Origin: Bacteroides sp. | Lineage (GTDB): Bacteria; Bacillota; Clostridia; Lachnospirales; Lachnospiraceae | Direction: 5' to 3' | NCBI GenBank assembly: GCA_023666705.1 | Contig: JAMPBO010000015.1 | Coordinates: 20,017 to 84,016 of the forward strand | DNA: 64,000 nucleotides | Part shown: positions 25,445 through 33,353 of the stretch, piece by piece | How the letters are laid out: each line of letters starts with the position of its first letter | How positions within the stretch are numbered: position 1 is the first letter of the stretch | Notes under the pieces: generated by a model | Seen by the model: only the letters and a program-made list of their open reading frames with translations | Told to the model about the DNA's origin: nothing | The model's database searches: none | Program-made: the position numbers and the translations under genes

Positions 25445-27166
25445 TCAAATTGCAATTTCGTAAGCCTCGCCGCCAAGTCTGACATGCACAATTTTATAAT
25501 TATATGATATTTTGTTATATTTCATCGCCGCCTTTGTGGCAAGCTTAAGCTTTTCCGGCTTTCCTGCAAATTTCATCAGCGGCTCCTCCGATATCAGCCT
25601 GTAATCCGTACCCCATTCACCCAAAAGCCTTTGGGCATCGTTGACAAAAATTTTCTTTTTGTCAGTCTCGACTGCATTTGATCCATATATAATATTGGTG
25701 TATATGGATGCTCCCGTAGTTGTTGCGGTGAACACCAAATCTGCTCCCGGAAATTTTTCAAACAGGATTGCAAGCAATTCCTTAAGCTGATGCATGGTCA
25801 AACACATAAGCACCTCATTACATACAAACATGACGCCGTGGTTCCGTTTGCATTTAATCTCATCCACCCACGTAAAATCCATGATATCACGTCCCACAGT
25901 CTTTTCCCGCTCCCGCTCACCGTACATACTTCTTCTGACGGACATGATGTTATGGGTATCAATGCTGTACCACTGAATTCTACCGTTATCCAGCCGTTTA
26001 AACATGTTGTCCAGCCTGCAGCCCAAATTGATAATGGTACAGTTTGGATATTCCATAATATACCGCTCCACCTTTGCATCGCAGGCACTATAAGCGGAAG
26101 CCTTAAGCAGACTTCTATATTCACTCATTTTTGTTTTTATGTTTGAAAAGTCAAATTTGTTGTCATAGATAAACTTGGTTGCCCATTCGTCCTTTATGAT
26201 TTCAGGATATTTTTTCGTCCAGTCCGCCATCATTTTTATAGGATAAATATCAGGCAGGGAATTAAAATAGGTATTGTTCAGCACATCCACAAGGTAGCTT
26301 CTTGCACTTTTTGCATTGCTTGTCCTGGAATTGATTATGAAGTCGTGCCCTTCCTTGTCAAATTCAAAAAACCTTATATTTACACCCTGCATTTTTGCCT
26401 TTTTGTAAAATGCCCTTGCGTAACAGTTGAACATATCGTCTATGCCTGAAAATATAATGACATCATCACACAAATCCGTATAATCCCCATAAAACGGACT
26501 TGTGTATTCCGTTTTAACCGCATAATCCTTTACCCAGTATGTATTGATAAAATCCTTTGCCGCCTGATTGAAAAAGATATCATCATCTGCGTATCCCTTA
26601 TCCAAAAGCTTTTGCTCCAAATCAGTATCAAAAAATTCCGTGTCAAGCACAGGGGATAAAAGAATAAGCTGGTCCGGCTTCCTGTAACCTTCCTTCCATG
26701 CTGTCATTGCGATGGACAGTGCAAGTCCTGCTCCTGACGAATCCCCCATAAGAATTAGCTTTTTTATATCATACGCCATAGTCAGGTTCGAATATGTATT
26801 TTCCAGCATGGCAAAGGTTTCCCTGCAACAAAATTCAGGTGCAAGGGGATACATCGGAACCAGTATGCCGATACCCATGCTTCTTGAAATGGAAGCAATA
26901 AACTCCCACTGCTGTGTGGATATATTTTTGCACATCCCACCGCCATAAATATAAAAAATGTACTTTCCCTCAAAATTTTTATTTGGGTGAATCCTGTAAC
27001 ATTTTCCACCCTCCAGGTCAAGCTCATCAACCTGACAGAATTTGCTTATTTCCTTATTGATGCCTGCCGGAATTTTGTCCGTACATTTCTTCCTTTTTTT
27101 TAGGACCAAATCCTTTAATTCCTCTGTATTTAGTTTTGAATATGCATTTTTTCCATTTCTTCCCAT
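25445..27166 (-). CDS. Alpha/beta hydrolase fused to LCM/TcmP-type O-methyltransferase
   Basis: A 573-residue two-domain enzyme. The N-terminal half (about 1-310) is an HSL-type esterase with the oxyanion loop YIYGGGMC (Tyr instead of the usual His before GGG), the nucleophile elbow GDSSGAG, the acid region SGIDDMF and the catalytic His in GHDFII. The C-terminal half (about 320-573) resembles class I methyltransferases of the leucine carboxyl methyltransferase/TcmP group, with IINLGCRLD (SAM loop), WYSIDTHNI and the DFTWVDEI segment. One chain may thus methylate a carboxylate and cleave an ester. The substrate is unknown. The start ATG at 27164-27166 has GAGG nine bases upstream. It is single, downstream of tRNA-Leu. 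Confidence 0.85.
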   Translation of the reverse strand: MGRNGKNAYSKLNTEELKDLVLKKRKKCTDKIPAGINKEISKFCQVDELDLEGGKCYRIHPNKNFEGKYIFYIYGGGMCKNISTQQWEFIASISRSMGIGILVPMYPLAPEFCCRETFAMLENTYSNLTMAYDIKKLILMGDSSGAGLALSIAMTAWKEGYRKPDQLILLSPVLDTEFFDTDLEQKLLDKGYADDDIFFNQAAKDFINTYWVKDYAVKTEYTSPFYGDYTDLCDDVIIFSGIDDMFNCYARAFYKKAKMQGVNIRFFEFDKEGHDFIINSRTSNAKSARSYLVDVLNNTYFNSLPDIYPIKMMADWTKKYPEIIKDEWATKFIYDNKFDFSNIKTKMSEYRSLLKASAYSACDAKVERYIMEYPNCTIINLGCRLDNMFKRLDNGRIQWYSIDTHNIMSVRRSMYGEREREKTVGRDIMDFTWVDEIKCKRNHGVMFVCNEVLMCLTMHQLKELLAILFEKFPGADLVFTATTTGASIYTNIIYGSNAVETDKKKIFVNDAQRLLGEWGTDYRLISEEPLMKFAGKPEKLKLATKAAMKYNKISYNYKIVHVRLGGEAYEIAI

Positions 27167-27255
27167 ACCCAAAAGCCTCGTGTTCTCCCACCTGAAATTT
27201 TATTTTTTATTATACTATTTTTTATAAAAATATACAACATGGGGTTACTTGTAAA

Positions 27256-27298
27256 ACAAAAAACCGAATCCCCCAAATTTTACGGGAATCCGGTTTTA
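27256..27298 (-). terminator. Terminator of tRNA-Leu
   Basis: On the minus strand AAAACCGGATTCCC pairs with GGGGGATTCGGTTTT and is followed by TTGTTTT, just after the tRNA 3' end. Confidence 0.75.
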
Positions 27299-27303
27299 TA
27301 TCG

Positions 27304-27387
27304 TGCAGTTGATGGGACTTGAACCCACACCCGCGTAAGCGGACATGAACCTGAATCATGCGCGTATGCCAATTCCGCCACAACTGC
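27304..27387 (-). tRNA. tRNA-Leu (anticodon CAG)
   Basis: On the minus strand GCAGTTG pairs with CAACTGC as the seven-base acceptor stem. The anticodon arm CATGA-TTCAGGT-TCATG places CAG at positions 34-36, reading CUG codons. A long variable arm (CCGC/GCGG) marks a class II tRNA, and the T arm reads GGGTTCAAGTCCC. The 3' CCA is not encoded. A terminator follows at once. Confidence 0.95.
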
Positions 27388-27451
27388 CCAATGCAACCTG
27401 CATCATATCATTAATGTATGCAGGTTGTCAATGCTATTTCCAATAATTATT

Positions 27452-28546
27452 TTACTCCTCTGTCGTTACAGGGGTGCCATTTTCAACAATGAAGTCATAC
27501 ACCTTTTCTGCTATTGCATAATAGGTGACATCATCCTTTGAGTAATTCTCGTAAAGTGCATCCGTTGATGTTATGCCATAAGCATCCATAATCATTTTCT
27601 CTGATGCTGCGATATCTTCATCGCTTACCATGATACCCTCTGCCTTTGCGATTGCACATACAACAATCTTTTCATTGAGGTAGTCTTCCACAATACCTGA
27701 GATATACTCTACAAATGACTCCTCTGACGCCATTCCGTATACCGCAGTAACATAGGTTGCAAGGTCGTAACCATAAGTTTTTGCTTCGCTTTCCACGGAA
27801 GCAACCGTCTCATCAACCAATTTCTTCATTTCCTGCTCCGGATACTGGGTAACCTTTGCAGACTCGATTACTTTTGTAATAACTGCTGTCCTGTTCTGCG
27901 TCTTATCCATGTTAGAATAATATTCTTCCAGACTTGTTCTTGTGTTTGATTCATACTCTGCCTTTGATGATGCATCCGTATTGGATGCCACAAACTCATC
28001 CGTATATTCAGGAACCTGGTTTCTTGTTGCACTGTTAATTGTAATATTGAAGACTGCATCCTTACCATTTAACTCATCCTTGCCGTAATTCTCAGGGAAG
28101 GTTACATTGATATCAAAATTCTCTCCGATGCTGTGTCCCACAATCTGATCCTCAAAGCCCGGTATCATACTGCCTGAACCAAGGGTGATGTCGCTTCCAT
28201 TTCCACCTGTGGAGCCGCCCTCAAATTCCACACCATCTACGCTTCCCACAAAATCCACATTTACGGTGTCTCCATTTTCAACCTTGCCTGACTCTATCGG
28301 TGTAGCAGTTGAAAAGGAGGTAAGGAGATTATCAACCTGTGCCTGAACCATGTCATCCGTAACTATGGTTTTTGCCTCATTATATTCAATCCCCTTATAC
28401 TCACCAAGCTCGCACATAGCGGCATATTTATCTATCATGTCCTCCGGCTTTGTCACCTGTTCCTTATTACTGCCACATCCCGACAGGACGGTAAGACCCA
28501 TGACGAGAGCCAGCATACAGCTCATGCTTTTAAATTTCTTTTTCAT
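27452..28546 (-). CDS. Exported trigger-factor-like FKBP peptidyl-prolyl isomerase lipoprotein
   Basis: A 364-residue lipoprotein (lipobox VLSGC near residue 24) with the domain order of the PPIase and C-terminal parts of trigger factor. The FKBP domain (about 85-175) has VNVDFVGSVDGVEFEGG and the FKBP signature LGSGSMIPGFEDQI. The helical arms (about 185-355) resemble the trigger-factor C-terminal chaperone domain. The ribosome-binding N-domain is missing and replaced by a signal peptide, so it should assist folding outside the membrane, like PrsA. AAGGGATAA precedes the ATG. It is transcribed away from nrdD. Confidence 0.9.
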   Translation of the reverse strand: MKKKFKSMSCMLALVMGLTVLSGCGSNKEQVTKPEDMIDKYAAMCELGEYKGIEYNEAKTIVTDDMVQAQVDNLLTSFSTATPIESGKVENGDTVNVDFVGSVDGVEFEGGSTGGNGSDITLGSGSMIPGFEDQIVGHSIGENFDINVTFPENYGKDELNGKDAVFNITINSATRNQVPEYTDEFVASNTDASSKAEYESNTRTSLEEYYSNMDKTQNRTAVITKVIESAKVTQYPEQEMKKLVDETVASVESEAKTYGYDLATYVTAVYGMASEESFVEYISGIVEDYLNEKIVVCAIAKAEGIMVSDEDIAASEKMIMDAYGITSTDALYENYSKDDVTYYAIAEKVYDFIVENGTPVTTEE

Positions 28547-28689
28547 TTTATTATCCCTTCTATAAAATAACTATTATCGTTTTGTCCCTAGACTTTTATA
28601 TCACATTTCCATAAAAAAATAAAGCATATTTTTATGGAAACACCCTATTTTCAAGGTTTTTTCACATTTTTGCTCCCTATAAGCCAAAA

Positions 28690-28735
28690 ACACTATATCT
28701 TGTATTTTTTTAAAAAAATTTACAATATTTAGTAG
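28690..28735 (+). promoter_or_regulatory. Tandem NrdR boxes upstream of nrdD
   Basis: ACACTATATCTTGTAT (28690-28705) and TTACAATATTTAGTAG (28720-28735) match the NrdR box acaCwAtATaTwGtgt, with two mismatches in the first and only the outer bases off in the second. Their starts are 30 bases apart, close to the three-turn spacing typical of NrdR sites. The second box overlaps the -35 element, as expected for repression of ribonucleotide reductase genes by NrdR. Confidence 0.75.
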
Positions 28736-28761
28736 ACATAATAGAACTAAGGTGTTATAAT
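28733..28761 (+). promoter_or_regulatory. nrdD promoter
   Basis: TAGACA (28733-28738) and TATAAT (28756-28761) with a 17-base spacer; the -35 lies inside the second NrdR box. The leader from here to the nrdD ATG is about 125 bases, with a GGCACC-ttc-GGTG hairpin near 28816. Confidence 0.65.
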
Positions 28762-28892
28762 CATAAATCACGGGGGAACTTAGCAAGCTTCACAGGGAGC
28801 GTGCCTGCCAAAAATAAGACAAGGCACCTTCGGTGTAGCACTTCTAAATATCAGTTACCAGTTTGATTAAGTTAAAAGTTAGGAGATGTACT

Positions 28893-31019
28893 ATGAAGGT
28901 TATTAAACGTGATGGTCATACCGTTACTTATGATCGTTCAAAAATTGTAACGGCAATTCAAAAGGCAAATGCGGAGGTGGAACCCTGCGAAAAGATTTCC
29001 GATGAAAAAATCGAAGAAATTGTACAGGGAATTGAAGCAAAAAACCGTCAGAGAATGCTCGTTGAGGACATACAGGATATTATCGAGCAGGACCTTATGG
29101 ATGACAGGAAATTCGTGCTTGCCAAAACTTACATTATTTACAGATATACCCGCGAGCTTGTAAGAAAAGCAAACACAACCGACGATTCCATTTTAAGCCT
29201 TATCCAAAACAGAAATAAGGATGTTATGGAGGAGAATTCAAACAAGAATGCTACTGTTGCATCCACCCAGAGAGACCTGATTGCAGGTGAGGTGTCAAAG
29301 GACCTTACAAGGAGAGTGCTTCTTCCTGAAAAGATATCCAAGGCACACGATGAGGGAGCAATCCATTTCCACGATGCAGACTATTTCCTTCAGCCTATAT
29401 TTAACTGCTGCCTTATCAACATAGAAGACATGCTTGATAACGGAACGGTTATGAACGGAAAGCTCATTGAATCACCAAAAAGCTTTCAGGTTGCATGTAC
29501 CGTTATGACCCAGATTATTTCCTCGGTTGCCAGCAGCCAGTATGGCGGTCAGTCTGTCGATATCAGACACCTTGGAAAGTATTTAAGAAAGAGCTACAAC
29601 AAATATAAGAGCAAGCTTGTAGAAGAATTTGGAGACCGTGTTGACGATGAGATACTTGAAAAAATGGCACGTGACCGTCTGAATGACGAGCTTCGTTCCG
29701 GCGTACAGACCATTCAGTATCAGATAAACACATTGATGACTACAAACGGTCAGTCACCTTTTGTCACACTGTTTTTAAACCTTGACCCGAAGGATGAATA
29801 TATCGAAGAAAACGCAACAATCATCGAGGAAATATTAAGGCAACGGCTTGAAGGCATTAAAAATGAAAAAGGTGTCTATGTAACACCTGCTTTCCCGAAG
29901 CTTATATATGTACTGGATGAGCACAACTGCCTGAAGGGCGGCAAGTACGACTATATCACAAAGCTTGCTGTTAAATGTTCCGCAAAGAGACTGTATCCTG
30001 ATTATATTTCAGCAAAGAAGATGCGTGAAACCTATGAGGGCAACGTATTTTCCTGTATGGGTTGCCGTTCTTTCCTCTCTCCATGGAAAGATGAAGAAGG
30101 AAATTACAAGTGGGAGGGACGCTTCAATCAGGGAGTTGTCAGCTTAAATCTTCCACAGATTGGAATCATTGCAAAAGGCGACGAAGACAAGTTCTGGAAG
30201 CTTCTTGATGAAAGACTTGAGCTTTGCTTCGAAGCACTTATGTGCCGCCACCGTGCCCTTTTGGGTATCACCTCTGATGTAAGCCCTGTCCACTGGCAAT
30301 ACGGTGCAATCGCAAGGCTGAAAAAGGGTGAAAAAATTGACAAGCTCCTCGTAAACGGATATTCAACCATATCCCTCGGATACATCGGATTGTATGAGGT
30401 TACCAAGCTTATAAAGGGCGTCAGCCATACGGCACCTGAGGGTGAAGATTTTGCATTACGTGTTATGAAGAGGCTCCGCAAAGCATGTGACACATGGAAG
30501 GCAGAAACAGGTATCAGCTTTGCATTATACGGAACGCCTGCTGAATCCCTCTGCTATCGTTTTGCACGAATTGACCAGGAGCGTTTTGGAACCATACCTG
30601 ATGTTACTGATAAGGGCTATTACACAAATTCATACCATGTAGATGTACGTGAAAAAATTGATGCTTTCAGCAAATTCCGGTTTGAAAGCCAATTCCAGAC
30701 AATCTCCTCAGGCGGTGCTATTTCATATGTGGAAATTCCAAATATGAGACATAACTTGGAGGCACTGGAGGAAGTGGTACGGTTTATATATGACAATATC
30801 CAATATGCAGAGTTTAACACAAAGTCAGATTACTGCCATGTATGTGATTATGACGGTGAAATCATTGTAAATGATGATTTTGAGTGGGAATGTCCTCAAT
30901 GCGGTAACAAGGATCATGCAAAAATGAATGTAACACGCCGTACTTGTGGTTATCTTGGTGAAAACTTCTGGAACGTAGGAAAAACCAAGGAAATCAAATC
31001 GAGGGTTCTTCATCTGTAA
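28893..31019 (+). CDS. nrdD: Anaerobic (class III) ribonucleoside-triphosphate reductase
   Basis: Glycyl-radical enzyme that makes deoxyribonucleotides without oxygen. The N-terminal ATP-cone (MKVIKRDGHTVTYDRSKIV) senses dATP/ATP and is followed by the barrel domain. The C-terminal zinc site has two pairs, CHVCDYDG and CPQCGN, and the radical-bearing Gly lies in RRTCGYLG near the end. The length is 708 residues. The start ATG at 28893-28895 has AGGAGA seven bases upstream; a longer frame lacks this. It is expected to be regulated by NrdR through the boxes at 28690-28735 and is followed by its activase gene nrdG and then dut. Confidence 0.97.
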   Translation: MKVIKRDGHTVTYDRSKIVTAIQKANAEVEPCEKISDEKIEEIVQGIEAKNRQRMLVEDIQDIIEQDLMDDRKFVLAKTYIIYRYTRELVRKANTTDDSILSLIQNRNKDVMEENSNKNATVASTQRDLIAGEVSKDLTRRVLLPEKISKAHDEGAIHFHDADYFLQPIFNCCLINIEDMLDNGTVMNGKLIESPKSFQVACTVMTQIISSVASSQYGGQSVDIRHLGKYLRKSYNKYKSKLVEEFGDRVDDEILEKMARDRLNDELRSGVQTIQYQINTLMTTNGQSPFVTLFLNLDPKDEYIEENATIIEEILRQRLEGIKNEKGVYVTPAFPKLIYVLDEHNCLKGGKYDYITKLAVKCSAKRLYPDYISAKKMRETYEGNVFSCMGCRSFLSPWKDEEGNYKWEGRFNQGVVSLNLPQIGIIAKGDEDKFWKLLDERLELCFEALMCRHRALLGITSDVSPVHWQYGAIARLKKGEKIDKLLVNGYSTISLGYIGLYEVTKLIKGVSHTAPEGEDFALRVMKRLRKACDTWKAETGISFALYGTPAESLCYRFARIDQERFGTIPDVTDKGYYTNSYHVDVREKIDAFSKFRFESQFQTISSGGAISYVEIPNMRHNLEALEEVVRFIYDNIQYAEFNTKSDYCHVCDYDGEIIVNDDFEWECPQCGNKDHAKMNVTRRTCGYLGENFWNVGKTKEIKSRVLHL

Positions 31020-31026
31020 TCTTATC

Positions 31027-31139
31027 AAGGGCTGTCGTACTAAGATGATATTTATGCCATGCTATAAGAATTGGGCGAAAGCGTATTTTCGTTATTGCGG
31101 TATAAATATACTTATATGCGGCAGCTCTTATAATTTTTA
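31027..31139. repeat. 113-bp hairpin between nrdD and nrdG
   Basis: AAGGGCTGTCG at the left pairs imperfectly with CGGCAGCTCTT at the right, TTTATGCC pairs with GGTATAAA inside, and a GCGAAAGCG segment forms an inner hairpin. The AAGGGCTGTC end is shared with the terminators near 10 kb and 52 kb. It fills the gap from the nrdD stop to the nrdG ribosome site and could lower nrdG and dut expression relative to nrdD. Confidence 0.7.
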
Positions 31140-31163
31140 TTTTTCTATGAAAGGAATTTGATA

Positions 31164-31697
31164 ATGAACTATGCCGACATAAAAGAATTTGATGTGGCAA
31201 ATGGAGTTGGTGTGCGTATTTCACTGTTTGTTTCAGGCTGCAATCACCACTGCAAAGGGTGCTTTAACGAGGTCGCATGGGATTTTAATTACGGAAAAGC
31301 CTTTACAAAGGCGGACGCTGACCGAATACTGGAATGCCTTAAGCCTGACTATATACGGGGCTTATCTCTTCTGGGTGGAGAACCGCTCGAATACAGCAAC
31401 CAGCAGGGACTTCTGCCCCTCTTAAGGCGATTTGACAAGCTTTACCCTGACAAGGATGTTTGGTGCTACACGGGCTATGACTTTGAAACGGATATCAAAG
31501 ATAACATGATGGTCAAATGGGAGGAGACAAGAGAGCTTATGTCCTATATCGATATCCTTGTTGACGGCAAATTTGACGAGGACTTAAAGGACTTAGGACT
31601 GCGGTTCCGTGGCTCATCAAACCAAAGAATCATTGATGTAAAAAAATCCCTGAACGAGGGAAAAACAATACTGTGGGATAAGGATGGACGAATATAA
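31164..31697 (+). CDS. nrdG: Anaerobic ribonucleotide reductase activating protein
   Basis: Radical-SAM enzyme that installs the glycyl radical on NrdD. The cluster motif is CNHHCKGC near residue 26, followed by LLGGEPLE, the SAM-contacting GGE motif, and a short core typical of NrdG (177 residues). AAAGGAA lies seven bases before the chosen ATG at 31164. Its stop codon abuts the dut start (TAAATG), so nrdG and dut are co-translated. Confidence 0.96.
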   Translation: MNYADIKEFDVANGVGVRISLFVSGCNHHCKGCFNEVAWDFNYGKAFTKADADRILECLKPDYIRGLSLLGGEPLEYSNQQGLLPLLRRFDKLYPDKDVWCYTGYDFETDIKDNMMVKWEETRELMSYIDILVDGKFDEDLKDLGLRFRGSSNQRIIDVKKSLNEGKTILWDKDGRI

Positions 31698-32147
31698 ATG
31701 ATACAAACCATGAATGTAAATATTAAAAAACTGAAAGAAACTGCAACAATACCGACATACGGCTCTGAATTTTCAGCAGGTGCTGACCTTTATGCATGTC
31801 TGGATGAACCTGTTGTGATTGAGGCAGGAAAAACTTTTCTCGTTCCTACCGGACTTGCAATGGAGCTTCCAATTGGTTATGCAGGTCTTATTTACGCAAG
31901 AAGCGGTCTTGCCTCCAAAAAGGGACTTGCACCTGCCAACAAGGTTGGTGTAATTGATTCCGACTACCGCGGTGAGGTTCTGGTAGCACTTCACAACCAC
32001 TCGCAGGAGGCAGCATCCATTCAACCGAACGAACGAATTGCACAGCTTGTAATCACCCCTTATATCGCGGCTGCATTTAATACCGTAGAACAGCTTGCAG
32101 ATACTGAGCGTGGAGCAGGCGGTTTTGGTTCAACGGGAAGCCACTAA
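31698..32147 (+). CDS. dut: dUTP diphosphatase (trimeric)
   Basis: Cleaves dUTP to dUMP and pyrophosphate, keeping uracil out of DNA and feeding dTMP synthesis. All trimer motifs are visible: SAGADLYA, YARSGLA, GVIDSDYRGEV, NERIAQLV and the C-terminal ERGAGGFGSTG that closes over the active site. The length of 149 residues is typical. It starts one base after the nrdG stop codon, with AAGGATGG about 12 bases upstream, so translation is probably coupled. Placement behind nrdDG groups deoxynucleotide supply and dUTP clearance in one operon. Confidence 0.96.
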   Translation: MIQTMNVNIKKLKETATIPTYGSEFSAGADLYACLDEPVVIEAGKTFLVPTGLAMELPIGYAGLIYARSGLASKKGLAPANKVGVIDSDYRGEVLVALHNHSQEAASIQPNERIAQLVITPYIAAAFNTVEQLADTERGAGGFGSTGSH

Positions 32148-32164
32148 AAAAGAGAGAACAACGT

Positions 32165-32205
32165 AAAGCTGCCGCACTGTGAATTGTGTAGGCAGCCTCT
32201 TTTTA
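32165..32205. terminator. Bidirectional terminator after dut
   Basis: AAAGCTGCCGCAC pairs with GTGTAGGCAGC and is followed by CTCTTTTT, with an A-rich stretch on the other side. It separates dut from the convergent foldase gene, whose stop codon it touches. The AGGCTGCC end is a variant of the hairpin family seen elsewhere. Confidence 0.75.
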
Positions 32206-33258
32206 TAAAATGTTGTCGTACACATCCATATTAATTGAGTCGGGATATTTGAAGTCTCTGTCCATTTTTAGCTTCCAGTCCTCCAAGGTTGTTCCCAGCT
32301 TTTCATTGATTGCATCGTTGGTCATCTGATTTTTTTTGTTCATGGTAGCATCCTCATCCGTAAGTGCTATCATTTTAAACACATGATACCCGTATTCCGT
32401 CTCCACAACCGTACTGTGCTCCCCATTTTCCATGGCATAAAGCATATCACAAATGTCCTCGCCATATGTTTTTTTAATCTGGGCAGGACTGTACGTATAT
32501 TCCCCTGACATATCAAGCTTATAAAGAGTTGCAACGTCCTCAACCCTGATTTCGCTTTCCTCATCATTTTCTATTGTTGCCGTTGTGAGCAGTCCACAGG
32601 CATCCACCGCATTTTCATACTGTTTTTTTTGGTTTTCCTCACTAAGCGGTACAATATCACCATTGCCGTTGGTTTCATAGCAGTTAAAATATAAGTCATA
32701 GAATGTGGTCATTCTCGCCTGCTCCAGTGATATCTCCACAGGATCCTTGGCAAGCAATGCTTCTTCCACGCTTTGTGCCATATTACATTCTGTCAGAACC
32801 TTTGTAACAAGTGCAGCGTCTACATCCAGCCGTTCTATGTCCTCGTCCGTAAGCCCGTTATAAAACTCCAATGCCTGCTCCTCCAGCTTTTTCTTATCGG
32901 CGTCCGTAAGTGCAATATCATATTCCGTTGCATGTGCCACAAGGGTTTTGATCCGCACGATTTCATCAATTACGGCTTCCCTAAGTAGTGCAGACACGGA
33001 TATGGCATCAGCTTCCGTTGCAATTGACATCGTCCATACATCCTCGCCATAAAGAGCCTCATAGTTTTCCTTGACCGTCAGATAATATATGTATACCTCG
33101 CCCACGGTAACATCGCTGCCACCATAGGAAAATACAACCGTATCGTCCTGCTGCTCCACCAGTTCCTCTTTGCCACATGACGTGAAAGCAACACAAAATA
33201 ACACCATGAAAATAACAACCCTTGCTCTTAACTTTATCCCATTTACCGTATTGTTCAT
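32203..33258 (-). CDS. PrsA/SurA-like foldase lipoprotein
   Basis: A 351-residue lipoprotein with the lipobox FTSC near residue 28. The N-terminal half is a SurA_N-like helical chaperone region (VTVGEVYIYYLTVKENYEALYG). The C-terminal half holds a parvulin-like rotamase remnant ending with MENGEHSTVVETEYGYHVFKM, which matches the last strand of PpiC domains. The first part of the parvulin domain is poorly conserved, so isomerase activity is uncertain. It should help fold exported proteins. It is the second extracytoplasmic foldase in this window, after the trigger-factor-like one at 27.5 kb. GGAGAAAAA precedes the ATG. Confidence 0.82.
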   Translation of the reverse strand: MNNTVNGIKLRARVVIFMVLFCVAFTSCGKEELVEQQDDTVVFSYGGSDVTVGEVYIYYLTVKENYEALYGEDVWTMSIATEADAISVSALLREAVIDEIVRIKTLVAHATEYDIALTDADKKKLEEQALEFYNGLTDEDIERLDVDAALVTKVLTECNMAQSVEEALLAKDPVEISLEQARMTTFYDLYFNCYETNGNGDIVPLSEENQKKQYENAVDACGLLTTATIENDEESEIRVEDVATLYKLDMSGEYTYSPAQIKKTYGEDICDMLYAMENGEHSTVVETEYGYHVFKMIALTDEDATMNKKNQMTNDAINEKLGTTLEDWKLKMDRDFKYPDSINMDVYDNIL

Positions 33259-33353
33259 TTTTTCTCCTTAAAACTTTGAAAAATCATACATTAAATCCCA
33301 TTATACATCAAAACATGGCATCGTGCCACCATGTTCCCACATAGTTTCATAAC

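Noticed and set aside
28863..28892. Ten-residue N-terminal extension of nrdD
   Set aside because: AGGAGA lies inside the extension and the family begins at MKVIKRDGH.
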